From NCBI GenBank assembly GCA_022447275.1, contig JAKVBK010000011.1:20962-84961 (forward strand): a DNA stretch of 64,000 nt, in the 5' to 3' direction. This document shows, piece by piece, positions 53,464 to 62,230 of this stretch. The stretch is from Oceanicola sp. GTDB taxonomy: Bacteria > Pseudomonadota > Alphaproteobacteria > Rhodobacterales > Rhodobacteraceae. Below the pieces are notes generated by a model. It was not told where the DNA came from. It made no database searches and worked only from the letters and a program-made list of their open reading frames with translations. Made by a program: the position numbers and the translations under genes. The stretch's first letter is position 1; the number at the start of each line of letters is the position of its first letter.

Positions 53464-54933
53464 TCAGGCCCCTCGGTCTGACGGGTTTGGCGCCGCTTGC
53501 CCCAATTTGCGCAGCGCGTCAACGACGACCGCAAGACCAACCCCGAGCGAGCCCTTGACCAGCACCACATCCCCGGCCTCAACAAGGTTTGCAGCTTCGC
53601 CCGCCAACTTCTTGGACGCCTTGCATTTCATGCCGCGTTTCTCCGGCGGCAGCGCCTTCCAAAGGTGCTTCATGCGCTTTCCGACGCAGTGCACCAGATC
53701 GATCTGTTCCAGCGCGGGCAGTTCAGCAAGGCTGGCATGCAGCTCTATCTCGGAGGGGCCAAGCTCCAGCATGTCTCCAAGGATTGCGATCCGGCGTCCC
53801 CGCCCGACAACAGATTGTGGCGTGATCGCGGTGAGCATCTCCAAGGCAGCTGAAACCGATGCAGGATTGGCGTTATAGGCATCGTCGATCAGGTCAAAGC
53901 CGTAGTTTTCTTCGATATCGTCGAGAATACGGCGCTCGCGCACACCGCGCCCATCCACGGGTTGCCAAGCGCCCAGATCGAGCAGGGCCCGTGCCGTATC
54001 CCCGCCGAGCGCGTCGATGATTGCCAGAACGGCCAATGCATTCATGGCAAAGTGGCGGCCGGGGCTCGAAAGCTTGAACAGCAGGGGCGTCTGGCCCAAG
54101 CGGGCCTCGATCACGGTCTGCCATTCGGCCAGCCGCACACTGAGCAAAACCGCCTCAACCGGCACATCCGCCGCGCTGTCATTCTGGCCAAACCCGATGA
54201 TGCGGGCGGGGTCAGGCAGGCTCTTGGCCACGTCAAACAAAATTTGTGCTGTGTCCACATCCGCGTTGAGCACCGCGATCCCTCCCGGGCGCAACCCTTC
54301 GAGGATCGAGGCCTTCTCCCGGGCGATCCCTGGCAGACCATCGGCAAAAGCGCCCAAATGGGCCGGCGCAACCGTGGTCACGATGGCCGCATCCAAATCT
54401 GCCAGCCGGGCCAGCGGCGCAATCTCACCGGGATGGTTCATGCCGATTTCGATCACGGCGTAATCCGCATCCGCAGGCATACGCGCCAATGTCAGAGGGA
54501 CACCCCAGTGATTGTTGTAGCTTTTCTCAGCGGCATGGACCTTGGCCTGCCCGGACAGCGCCGTGCGGAGCATTTCTTTGGTCGATGTCTTGCCGGCCGA
54601 ACCCGTGACGCCGATCACTTTGCCTGCCATGCGCCTGCGCGCCGCGCGCCCAAGATCCTCAAGCGCGGTCAACACATCTGGCACCAGAAGAAGCCTGGGA
54701 TCCTTTTCATCAACGCCATCAGGCACGTGAGACACCAATGCAGCAGCCGCGCCCCTGTCCAGCGCCTGGGCTGCAAAATCATGGCCGTCGCGCACATCCT
54801 TGAGAGCCACGAACAGATCACCGGGCGCGAGGGTCCGGGTATCGATCGAGACACCGCTGGCCTGCCAGTCACCGCGGCTCTGTCCGCCAGTGGCAGCCTG
54901 CGCCTCGGATGCTGTCCACAAAGGCGCGCTCAC
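53464..54933 (-). CDS. murF: UDP-N-acetylmuramoyl-tripeptide--D-alanyl-D-alanine ligase
   Basis: A 489-residue Mur ligase adding D-Ala-D-Ala to the tripeptide precursor. The ATP motif is GVTGSAGKTSTKEML, with the ENYGFDLIDDAYNANPAS stretch of MurF. It begins with GTG and overlaps the murE stop (GTGA at 54930-54933). The downstream gap is 152 bp to mraY. It acts in the cytoplasm. Confidence 0.97.
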   Translation of the reverse strand: MSAPLWTASEAQAATGGQSRGDWQASGVSIDTRTLAPGDLFVALKDVRDGHDFAAQALDRGAAAALVSHVPDGVDEKDPRLLLVPDVLTALEDLGRAARRRMAGKVIGVTGSAGKTSTKEMLRTALSGQAKVHAAEKSYNNHWGVPLTLARMPADADYAVIEIGMNHPGEIAPLARLADLDAAIVTTVAPAHLGAFADGLPGIAREKASILEGLRPGGIAVLNADVDTAQILFDVAKSLPDPARIIGFGQNDSAADVPVEAVLLSVRLAEWQTVIEARLGQTPLLFKLSSPGRHFAMNALAVLAIIDALGGDTARALLDLGAWQPVDGRGVRERRILDDIEENYGFDLIDDAYNANPASVSAALEMLTAITPQSVVGRGRRIAILGDMLELGPSEIELHASLAELPALEQIDLVHCVGKRMKHLWKALPPEKRGMKCKASKKLAGEAANLVEAGDVVLVKGSLGVGLAVVVDALRKLGQAAPNPSDRGA

Positions 54934-56420
54934 AGCAAACCGTCCAACGCAGCCACAGCGACCGATGCCTGCTCAGCATCATCAAATGGGAAAACCTGGT
55001 CGCCCATGATCTGTCCTGTCTCGTGTCCCTTGCCCGCCACAAGCAATACATCGCCCCCCTCCAGCGCATCAACGCCGCGCAGGATGGCCTCGGCCCGATC
55101 GCCCACTTCCGTGGCGTTCGGGCAACCCTCAAGAACCTGACGGCGGATATCAGCGGGATCTTCGGACCGGGGATTGTCGTCGGTGACAAACACCATGTCC
55201 GCGTGCTCGGACGCGGCCGCCCCCATCAAGGGGCGTTTGCCCGTATCCCGATCCCCGCCTGCCCCAAACACCACGATGAGCCGGCCCATCACATGGGGCC
55301 TCAGCGCCTGTAATGCCGTGGCCAGCGCATCCGGCGTATGGGCGTAATCCACGTAAACGGACGCGCCATTCTTGCGGCGCGCCACCCATTGCATCCGGCC
55401 CCGCACCCCTTCCAACTGATCGAGCACCGCAAACACCTGCGCAGGCTCTGACCCAGAGGCAATCGCAAGCCCGGCTGCGAGCATCACATTCTCAGCTTGA
55501 AAGCCACCGATCAGATTGAGCCGTGCCTGACGGGTGACACCGCCCCAGCTGAAGCGCACATCCTGCCCGTCGGCATCAAATCGCAGGGCCTGAATGCGCA
55601 GATCATCGTCTGGGCTGCGCCCCACGCGCATCAGCGGCAGGCCAGCCTGCTCTGCCCGGGCGGCCATGTCGGCACCATAAGCGCTGTCCGTGCAGATCAC
55701 AGCCATCGCACTGTCTGGCAAAACCCGCTCAAAGAGCCCTGCCTTGGCATCAAAATAACTCTCAAAATCGGGGTGATAATCCAGATGATCCTGGCTCAAA
55801 TTGGTAAACCCGGCAGCCATCAATCGCACACCCTCAAGGCGTTTTTGATCCAAGCCATGGGAGGAGGCCTCCATCGCGGCATGGGTAATGCCCGCACCAA
55901 CGGCGTCCGCCAAGGCCTTGTGCAAGGTCAGCGCATCGGGCGTGGTATGTTGCAACGGGGCTGAGAAATCCCCCTCGACCCCGGTCGTCCCAATATTGAT
56001 CGCGGCCAGACCCATGGCCTGCCATATCTGACGCGTAAAGCTCGCAACGGAGGTCTTGCCGTTCGTGCCCGTAACCCCGACCATCACATCGGGCTGCGCC
56101 CCAAACCAAAGCGCGGCGGCCCCCGCCAGCGCGGATGCCGCATCCTCCACCACAATCAGCGGCACCTGGCCGTGGCTGTCCATGGCCGCCCGTGCGGTTT
56201 CGGCCCCGGCTGTATCCGTCAAAATCGCGCCGGCCCCCTGCCGCAACGCATATTCGACAAAGGCAGCGCCGTGGGTACGGGTACCCGGCAGAGCTGCAAA
56301 AAGCGTGCCCTCGCGTACGTGGCGGCTGTCCAATGCAATGCCAGAGACCGGCGTCTCAAGCGCGTCATGGGTGGCAAAGCCCAGTTGAGCCAGCGTCTTG
56401 TTGCGCGATCCCTCAGACAT
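54930..56420 (-). CDS. murE: UDP-N-acetylmuramoyl-L-alanyl-D-glutamate--2,6-diaminopimelate ligase
   Basis: A 496-residue Mur ligase. The ATP motif is GVTGTNGKTSVASF and the acceptor-selecting motif DDNPRSEDP is the meso-diaminopimelate type, as expected for a Gram-negative. YVDYAHTPDA is also conserved. It is 36 nt downstream of ftsI and overlaps murF by 4 nt. Confidence 0.97.
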   Translation of the reverse strand: MSEGSRNKTLAQLGFATHDALETPVSGIALDSRHVREGTLFAALPGTRTHGAAFVEYALRQGAGAILTDTAGAETARAAMDSHGQVPLIVVEDAASALAGAAALWFGAQPDVMVGVTGTNGKTSVASFTRQIWQAMGLAAINIGTTGVEGDFSAPLQHTTPDALTLHKALADAVGAGITHAAMEASSHGLDQKRLEGVRLMAAGFTNLSQDHLDYHPDFESYFDAKAGLFERVLPDSAMAVICTDSAYGADMAARAEQAGLPLMRVGRSPDDDLRIQALRFDADGQDVRFSWGGVTRQARLNLIGGFQAENVMLAAGLAIASGSEPAQVFAVLDQLEGVRGRMQWVARRKNGASVYVDYAHTPDALATALQALRPHVMGRLIVVFGAGGDRDTGKRPLMGAAASEHADMVFVTDDNPRSEDPADIRRQVLEGCPNATEVGDRAEAILRGVDALEGGDVLLVAGKGHETGQIMGDQVFPFDDAEQASVAVAALDGLL

Positions 56421-56456
56421 GGCCCGGTCTCCGGCTGCGTCCCTGCTCGGACAGAT

Positions 56457-58379
56457 TCAGTTCGAGGTGCGTATTAGACCGGGCGGGGCTTCAACATCAA
56501 TCTCTGGCAGCAGCCCCATCAGAGGCGCCGTCCGCCGGACAATTTCTGCGGCGACGGGAACGGCTGTCCAGCCGGCGGTGCGGCGCGGCTCTTCGCCCGA
56601 GGTCTCGACCGGTTCATCCAAGGCGACAACCAGCACATAGCGCACATCATCTGCAGGGAAGCCCGCCGCGAAAGACGCGATCACCTTGTCCTCGTGATAG
56701 CCACCGCCGCGGGACAGGGGCTTTTCCGCCGTGCCCGTTTTGCCTGCCACAGGGTAGCCTTCCACTTGTGCAAACCGCGCCGTGCCCCGTTCTACCACCT
56801 GGGCCATCATATCGGTGACGGCGCGCGACACCTCGGGGCGCAAGACCTGCGCGCCCGCCGGGATCGGCGCTGCCCGAGAGCGTTGCACCAGCGTCGGCGT
56901 GACCTTGTGCCCGCCATTGACGAGGGGCGCATAGGCCGCCGCCAGATGCAGCGGAGAGGATGAAATCCCGTGCCCGTAGGAAATCGTGAAGGTATGGATC
57001 TCGGACCAACGCTCTGCAAATTGTGGGCGCGCGCTGCCAGCCTCAACCAACTCAATTGGCACCGGATCGAGCAGGCCCAACGCATCGAGGAAAGCGCGCT
57101 GCCGCACCCCGCCGATATCGCGCGCAAGACGCGCCGTGCCGGTGTTGGAGCTTTTCACGATGACATCGGTCAGCGACAGGCTGGGGCCATAGTTGCGGAA
57201 GTCGCGGATTTTGAACTTGCCCCATACGAGCGGCGACGTCGTGTCGATCGGAGTTTGCGCATTGACCAGACCCAGCTCCAGCGCCTGAGCGGCGGCAAAG
57301 GGCTTGAAGGTAGAGCCCAGTTCGTAAAGGCCCTGCACGGCTCTGTTGAACAAGGGGCTGTCACTGGCATCCCCGCTGGTCAGTGCTGCGGGTCGGTCAT
57401 TTGGGTCGAAATCAGGCAGGCTGGCCATGGCGACGATCTCGCCCGTATGGGCATCCATCAAAACGCCGGCCGCGCCCTTGGCATTCATCAGCACCATGCC
57501 GCCATGGAGCACTTGTTCAAAGGTGGATTGCACCGTCAGATCAAGAGACAGGCGCAAGGGATCGCCCGCCTGTGCCGGATCGCGCAGCCGCGCATCCAAT
57601 GCCTTCTCAATCCCGGCAATCCCGATCACTTCGGCAGAATGCACACCTTCTGCGCCGAAAGAGGTGCCCCCCAGAATATGCGCCGCAAGCGCTCCGTTCG
57701 GATAAAGCCGCATTTCGCGCGGGCCAAACAGCAGGCCCGGCTCACCAATGTCATGCACCGCCTGCATCTGCTCGGGTGACAAGGTGCGTTTGATCCAAAC
57801 GAACTTTCGCGCACCGGTGAATTGTTCTTTCAGCTTGGCCGCATTCAAGTCGGGAAAGATTTCCGCCAGCGCCGCTGCCGCCTTTTCAGGCTCTATCATG
57901 TGGTGGGGCTGGGCATAGAGGGAATGGGTTGGCAGGTTTGTGGCCAAGAGACGGCCATGCCGGTCAACGATGTCGGCGCGGGTCGAGTCGATATTCGCCC
58001 CCGAGAAGCTGGCTCGGGGCGCCACAGGATCAGAGGCCGCAAGGTGCCCCATGCGCAGCCCGATCATGGAGAAGGCGCAAAAGAACCCGATGCCCAGCAT
58101 GAACAACCGGCCTTGCGCGCGGGTGCGGCTGCGATCGGCAATCGCGGCGTTGCGTTTGGTCAGGTTGGCCTGCGCGATGCCGTCCGGGTTTTGCCCCTCA
58201 TTCCGGGCCCACAAGATCTGAGCCAAAGGCCGCAAGGGCGTGCGACGGGGCTCTCCATCCTTACCGATCTCTTCCTGCCCATGGGGGGCCGCGCCCAACT
58301 CATGGGGTACGGGTTGTTCCACGGGCACCGGGTGCGGCGTGGCCTCACGGGGTGGAGTTGCGCGGCGCCAGAATGTCAT
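56457..58379 (-). CDS. ftsI: Penicillin-binding protein 3, septal transpeptidase FtsI
   Basis: A 640-residue class B PBP. The catalytic motifs are GSTFKP (SxxK), SSN and KTGTAEK. A membrane anchor (about 92-110) follows a long hydrophilic N-terminus; compared with usual FtsI proteins it carries about 60 extra Pro/Glu-rich cytoplasmic residues. It overlaps ftsL by ATGA. It crosslinks septal peptidoglycan in division. The start is supported by the overlap only, so a later start is possible. Confidence 0.95.
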   Translation of the reverse strand: MTFWRRATPPREATPHPVPVEQPVPHELGAAPHGQEEIGKDGEPRRTPLRPLAQILWARNEGQNPDGIAQANLTKRNAAIADRSRTRAQGRLFMLGIGFFCAFSMIGLRMGHLAASDPVAPRASFSGANIDSTRADIVDRHGRLLATNLPTHSLYAQPHHMIEPEKAAAALAEIFPDLNAAKLKEQFTGARKFVWIKRTLSPEQMQAVHDIGEPGLLFGPREMRLYPNGALAAHILGGTSFGAEGVHSAEVIGIAGIEKALDARLRDPAQAGDPLRLSLDLTVQSTFEQVLHGGMVLMNAKGAAGVLMDAHTGEIVAMASLPDFDPNDRPAALTSGDASDSPLFNRAVQGLYELGSTFKPFAAAQALELGLVNAQTPIDTTSPLVWGKFKIRDFRNYGPSLSLTDVIVKSSNTGTARLARDIGGVRQRAFLDALGLLDPVPIELVEAGSARPQFAERWSEIHTFTISYGHGISSSPLHLAAAYAPLVNGGHKVTPTLVQRSRAAPIPAGAQVLRPEVSRAVTDMMAQVVERGTARFAQVEGYPVAGKTGTAEKPLSRGGGYHEDKVIASFAAGFPADDVRYVLVVALDEPVETSGEEPRRTAGWTAVPVAAEIVRRTAPLMGLLPEIDVEAPPGLIRTSN

Positions 58380-58780
58380 TGTGAAATCTCCTCCCGGCTT
58401 GGCACGGCAACCGTCAGAACGCCTTCTGCAACCGGCCCCGTTGCCGAGGGCAACAGCTCCATCGGCGCCTCCGGCACTGGCAGGGGCGCGGGCTGGGGTG
58501 GAAAGCTAACCTGCTCAATCCCGCCAAACGCCGTCGCCGAAAGCGGCTCGAGCCCAAGCTGGATGTGGTTCATTTCAGCCAGATCCCGCAGGCGGTCTGG
58601 CCGATTCAGGAAGGCCCATTCCGCGCGCAGCATGATCAGGGCTTCGTTGAGCACCGAAATCTCGGCGGTGACCCGGTTCATCTCGCGCAAAGTGTCGTGG
58701 GTTCGGAAGTTTTCCATGTAGGCCCAATAGCCAAGCCCCATTACCAACAAAGCCGTTACGACGCCAAACAAGACACGCAT
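58376..58780 (-). CDS. ftsL: Cell division protein FtsL
   Basis: A 134-residue bitopic protein. A membrane segment (about 3-20) is followed by a coiled coil (TLREMNRVTAEISVLNEALIMLRAEWAFLNRPDRL) and a Pro-rich periplasmic tail. Identified by topology, the alphaproteobacterial FtsL motif LNRPDRLRDLAE, and its position between rsmH and ftsI. The ATG at 58780 overlaps the rsmH stop (TGATG). It recruits FtsI with FtsB to the septum. Confidence 0.92.
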   Translation of the reverse strand: MRVLFGVVTALLVMGLGYWAYMENFRTHDTLREMNRVTAEISVLNEALIMLRAEWAFLNRPDRLRDLAEMNHIQLGLEPLSATAFGGIEQVSFPPQPAPLPVPEAPMELLPSATGPVAEGVLTVAVPSREEISQ

Positions 58781-59763
58781 CAGGAACTCCACCAATTCTT
58801 TGGGCCCGGCAGGCCCATCAACGCACGATCTGCGGGCGCGGCTTCGGCCTCGGTGCGCTCTGCCACCCGCAGCTTGGCCGAACGCGCCCGCGGGTTTGCC
58901 GCGACTTCGTCGGCATCAGCGGCAATGGCCTTGCGCGTGACAATCCGGAAGGGCGCCGGAGCGGCCTCGGCTTCTGGGGCATAGCGGTTGGTTCGGGCAG
59001 CCTTGCCCGCCCGCTGCTGCAAAAAGCGCTTGGCCACGCGATCTTCGAGGCTGTGAAACGTCACGATGGCCAGTTTGCCGCCCGGCACGAGCGCCCGCTC
59101 AGCGGCCTCAAGCCCGGTGATCAACTCGCCCATCTCATCGTTGAGGGCAATGCGCAAAGCCTGAAAGCTGCGCGTTGCAGGGTGCGGCTGGCCCGGCTTG
59201 GGCCGTGGCAGACAGGCTGAGATCGCATCGGCAAGCTCGAGCGTGCGGTGAAACGGACGCCCTTTGACAATCGCCCGCGCAATCCTGCGGGCCGCGCGCT
59301 CTTCTCCGTAGTGGAACAGGATGTCAGCCAGTGCAGCTTCTTCGATCCCATTTACCAAGTCTGCGGCTGTCGGGCCGTCCTGCCCCATGCGCATATCCAG
59401 CGGGCCGTCACGCATGAAGGAAAAGCCCCGCTCAGCGATGTCCAACTGCATGGAAGAGACACCCAGATCGAGGACAACCCCATCCGCGGGCCCATAGACA
59501 TCAAGGTTGGAAAAAGTGTTCTCCTGCAGGCTGATCCGACCCTCGAACCCTGCCAGCCAGCCCGCAGCCATCTCATGAGCAAGGGGATCGCGATCGACGC
59601 CGGTCATCCGGTCTGCTCCGGCTTCGAGCAGGGCGCGGGAATAGCCACCTGCGCCAAAAGTGCCGTCAATCCAGTGGCCTTCTATCGGCCCCGCCGCCTC
59701 AATAATCGCCCCGATCAGAACCGGGATATGCGGGGCACCGCCCTGCGACACGGGACCGCTCAC
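58780..59763 (-). CDS. rsmH: 16S rRNA (cytosine(1402)-N(4))-methyltransferase
   Basis: A 327-residue SAM-dependent methylase (MraW). The motifs are [12 protein letters not shown], the SAM loop [16 protein letters not shown], and [14 protein letters not shown] with [10 protein letters not shown]. It overlaps mraZ by 4 nt and ftsL by 1 nt, so the whole head of the cluster is coupled. It methylates C1402 in the decoding centre. Confidence 0.97.
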   Translation of the reverse strand: MSGPVSQGGAPHIPVLIGAIIEAAGPIEGHWIDGTFGAGGYSRALLEAGADRMTGVDRDPLAHEMAAGWLAGFEGRISLQENTFSNLDVYGPADGVVLDLGVSSMQLDIAERGFSFMRDGPLDMRMGQDGPTAADLVNGIEEAALADILFHYGEERAARRIARAIVKGRPFHRTLELADAISACLPRPKPGQPHPATRSFQALRIALNDEMGELITGLEAAERALVPGGKLAIVTFHSLEDRVAKRFLQQRAGKAARTNRYAPEAEAAPAPFRIVTRKAIAADADEVAANPRARSAKLRVAERTEAEAAPADRALMGLPGPKNWWSS

Positions 59764-60260
59764 TCCAACTCCCGCTCGAGCAGTTCGAGCGGGTCCATGC
59801 CCTCAGGCAGGTCATCGATCAGATCGTCCACGCCAGGGGCTTCCTCGGCCTCAAAGGTATCAACATTCCAAATCTGGAACGTATCGCCGCTTGCAATGAA
59901 ATAGGCGCTGTCCAGCGCGCCCAGCTTTTCGCGGCACTTGGGCGGCAGCACCATCCGCCCGCCCTCATCGACGATCACGTCGACGGCCTGGCCAGAATAA
60001 ATCCGCTCGAGGATGCGGCGCCGCTTGGATCCGCGCGGCAGCTCAGAGATCTTGCGATCCACTTCTGCCATCGCTTCGATGGTGAAACATTCAAGATGAT
60101 TTCGGCTGGCCGGACCGTAAACGATCACAAGGCCCGCAGGCTTGCCATCACCGGAAGAGGGATCAGCAGACTGGAGCACACGGCGAAACGAGGCCGGGAT
60201 CGACACCCTGCCCTTCGCATCCACCTTGTTAAGGCTCTCGCCTCTGAACCTGACCGCCAC
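59760..60260 (-). CDS. mraZ: Transcriptional regulator MraZ
   Basis: A 166-residue protein with two MraZ/AbrB-type swapped-hairpin domains: [15 protein letters not shown] (about 12-26) and [14 protein letters not shown] (about 94-107). It usually binds repeats upstream of its own gene and controls the dcw cluster. The start is GTG at 60260, set by GGGAGG 6 nt upstream and the family N-terminus VAVRFRGES. It is preceded by a long leader with a terminator at 60297. The acidic C-terminus is longer than in E. coli MraZ. Confidence 0.95.
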   Translation of the reverse strand: MAVRFRGESLNKVDAKGRVSIPASFRRVLQSADPSSGDGKPAGLVIVYGPASRNHLECFTIEAMAEVDRKISELPRGSKRRRILERIYSGQAVDVIVDEGGRMVLPPKCREKLGALDSAYFIASGDTFQIWNVDTFEAEEAPGVDDLIDDLPEGMDPLELLERELE

Positions 60261-60296
60261 AGCGGCCTCCCTGCCTACCCACCCAGATGCCTGAAA

Positions 60297-60336
60297 CGAA
60301 AAAGCGGATCGAGCTGCTGCCACTGCCCGATCCGCC
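60297..60336 (-). terminator. Intrinsic terminator inside the mraZ leader
   Basis: A perfect 8-bp stem GCGGATCG/CGATCCGC (60304-60311 with 60328-60335), plus flanking pairs, is followed on the minus strand by TTTTT and then CGTTTC. It lies only 37 nt before the mraZ start, so it must be read through or attenuated for dcw expression. Confidence 0.85.
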
Positions 60337-60500
60337 GTTCATGACCCGTATTCGGGCAATGTCCGATCGCACGTGCCACCTGGGGGGATGTCTGCTCGCA
60401 CGCGCGCCGGATCTTTGTTGATGAATGCCGGAGCCTGTATGAAACCTGCTTTTTTTGTTGTTCGGCCTAGGCGTTGGGGGCCCAGTGCCGTCCGAATTCA
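60297..60500 (-). ncRNA. Candidate UpsM-like leader sRNA upstream of mraZ
   Basis: On the minus strand this stretch ends at a strong intrinsic terminator (60297-60336) placed before mraZ, so transcription from a promoter near 60510-60540 would release a roughly 200-nt RNA. Rhodobacter sphaeroides makes UpsM this way from the dcw 5' leader. I infer the analogy from position and the terminator; the 5' end is approximate and sequence similarity to UpsM was not tested. Confidence 0.5.
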
Positions 60501-60520
60501 TCTTGCAAATAGGTATGACA

Positions 60521-60564
60521 TGGGACTTTACACCAATCAACTGAATTTTGTGGGAATTTACACC
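60521..60564 (+). repeat. Direct repeat TGGGAxTTTACACC upstream of mraZ
   Basis: Two copies, TGGGACTTTACACC at 60521-60534 and TGGGAATTTACACC at 60551-60564, 30 bp apart. MraZ proteins bind direct TGGG-type repeats upstream of mraZ, so these may be operator units, although spacing differs from the usual 10 bp. They lie beside a TTGATT-like -35 element on the minus strand. Confidence 0.6.
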
Positions 60565-60886
60565 TCAGAGCGCACACACAGCCCAGTAAGGCCTTTGCTG
60601 GACGCTAGAAAAGCACACGTGGTGGCGCGCAAGCACAGCCGGACCACTACATCTTGTGCCAATTCTTGCAGGCCGATCGCTTTCAAAAAATCGATCCCCG
60701 GCCCCTGTTTTTCTGATCCATCCGCAAGAAAAGCGGATTTTCGCAGCAAAAAGCTGATTCGAAGCCTTCAAATCCCTTGCTGCGGCCTGCGGGTGACATG
60801 AAATCCCAAATCTCCGGCAGCCCCCCAGAGGGTTTGCGCTCAGACACTGGCTGCCGCAGTCTTTGAGCAGGCAAAAGGACACGCAC

Positions 60887-62194
60887 ATGACCCTGACAAA
60901 AAGAGATTGGGTGCCGCCTTCCTGCGAGGCGCGCATTCAGGCCATCGCAGCCCAGACAGAACGGGCACCTTCCGATGCGGTCCGGGCGCGCCTGGACGCC
61001 CTCGTTGTCGAGAACCGAGACATCCACGAACAGGCGTGTTTCAATCTGAATCCGGCCACCAACGTGATGAACCCGAAGGCGGAGGCCATGCTGTCCAGTG
61101 GGATCGGCACGCGCCCCTCTCTGGGCTATCCGGGCGACAAGTACGAAATGGGGCTCGAAGCAATCGAAGAGATCGAGGTGATTGCGGCCGCGCTATGTGC
61201 CGAAGTCTTTGAGGCCCGGTTTGCCGAAATCCGCGTACCCTCCGGCGCGATTGCCAACCTCTATGGCTTCATGGCCACCTGCCAGCCCGGCGATACCATC
61301 CTTGTGCCCCCTGCCGCCATTGGCGGGCATGTCACCCACCACGCTGCCGGCTGCGCAGGGCTCTATGGCCTCAATATTGTCGAAGCCCCTGTGCTGGCCG
61401 ATGGCTACGGGATCGACACGGAAGGGCTGGCGCGCGCAGTCGACACCCACAAGCCAAAACTCATCACGGTCGGCGGAAGCCTCAACCTGCACGAACACCC
61501 TGTTGCCCGCATCAGACGTATAGCAGATCGCGTGGGCGCAAAGGTGATGTTCGATGCTGCCCATCAATGTGGCATCATCGCCGGCAAGGCTTGGTCCAAC
61601 CCCCTGCAGGCGGGGGCCCATTTCATGACCATGAGCACCTACAAGAGCCTTGGCGGACCTGCCGGTGGTTTGATCGTCACAAATGACGCCGAACTTGCAG
61701 AGCAACTGGATCACATTGCCTTTCCGGGCATGACTGCAAATTTTGATGCTGCTAAGTCGGCCGCCCTTGCGATCACGATGCTCGACTGGCGCGACCATGG
61801 GCACGCCTATGCCCGGCAGATGATCGATACGGCCACCGCATTGGCAGCGGCGCTGGAAGCGCACAACGTCCCGGTGTTTCACGCCGGTGGGCAGAGCACC
61901 CAATCCCACCAGTTTGCGATTGAGGCCGCGCAGTTCGGGGGCGGACAAGCGGCCTCAAAGCGTCTGCGCAAAGGGGGCTTTCTGGCCTGCGGCATCGGCC
62001 TGCCTTTGCCGGCGGTCCCGGGGGATATGAACGGGCTGCGCTTCGGCACACCAGAGCTTGTTCGCTGGGGCATGACGCCCCAAGACATGCCGCGCCTCGC
62101 TGCGCTTGTTGCCGATGCGCTGGCAGGCAAAGACACGGCCGCAGAGGCCCGTGCTTGGCGCCAATCCTTCGATCGCTTGCACTACATCAGTTGA
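60887..62194 (+). CDS. PLP-dependent serine hydroxymethyltransferase-like enzyme
   Basis: A 435-residue fold type I PLP enzyme related to GlyA. The Schiff-base lysine is in MSTYKSLGGPAGGLIV, and VMFDAAHQCGIIAG holds the PLP Asp. SHMT-like parts are divergent: the usual YAEGYPGKRYYGG element reads SLGYPGDKYEMGLE. It could be an alternative SHMT, an alpha-methylserine hydroxymethyltransferase, or an aldolase. AAAGGA precedes the ATG. It is divergent from the dcw cluster and convergent with mrp. Confidence 0.85.
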   Translation: MTLTKRDWVPPSCEARIQAIAAQTERAPSDAVRARLDALVVENRDIHEQACFNLNPATNVMNPKAEAMLSSGIGTRPSLGYPGDKYEMGLEAIEEIEVIAAALCAEVFEARFAEIRVPSGAIANLYGFMATCQPGDTILVPPAAIGGHVTHHAAGCAGLYGLNIVEAPVLADGYGIDTEGLARAVDTHKPKLITVGGSLNLHEHPVARIRRIADRVGAKVMFDAAHQCGIIAGKAWSNPLQAGAHFMTMSTYKSLGGPAGGLIVTNDAELAEQLDHIAFPGMTANFDAAKSAALAITMLDWRDHGHAYARQMIDTATALAAALEAHNVPVFHAGGQSTQSHQFAIEAAQFGGGQAASKRLRKGGFLACGIGLPLPAVPGDMNGLRFGTPELVRWGMTPQDMPRLAALVADALAGKDTAAEARAWRQSFDRLHYIS

Positions 62195-62230
62195 ACGGAC
62201 CGCCAAACGCGCCGAGACAGCTGGCGCGGC

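Larger units (their letters stand above)
60261..60886. other. Long divergent intergenic region upstream of mraZ
   Basis: 626 bp with no supportable protein gene. It contains the terminator at 60297-60336 (minus), the direct repeat at 60521-60564 and a small GC hairpin (TCCGC/GCGGA near 60719-60735) followed by TTTT on plus. The arrangement fits a leader RNA of the dcw operon, and promoters for both flanking genes. Confidence 0.7.

Noticed and set aside
60373..60801. 142-codon plus frame in the mraZ upstream region
   Set aside because: No ribosome-binding site or domain pattern; crosses the direct repeats and the putative promoter, so non-coding is more likely.
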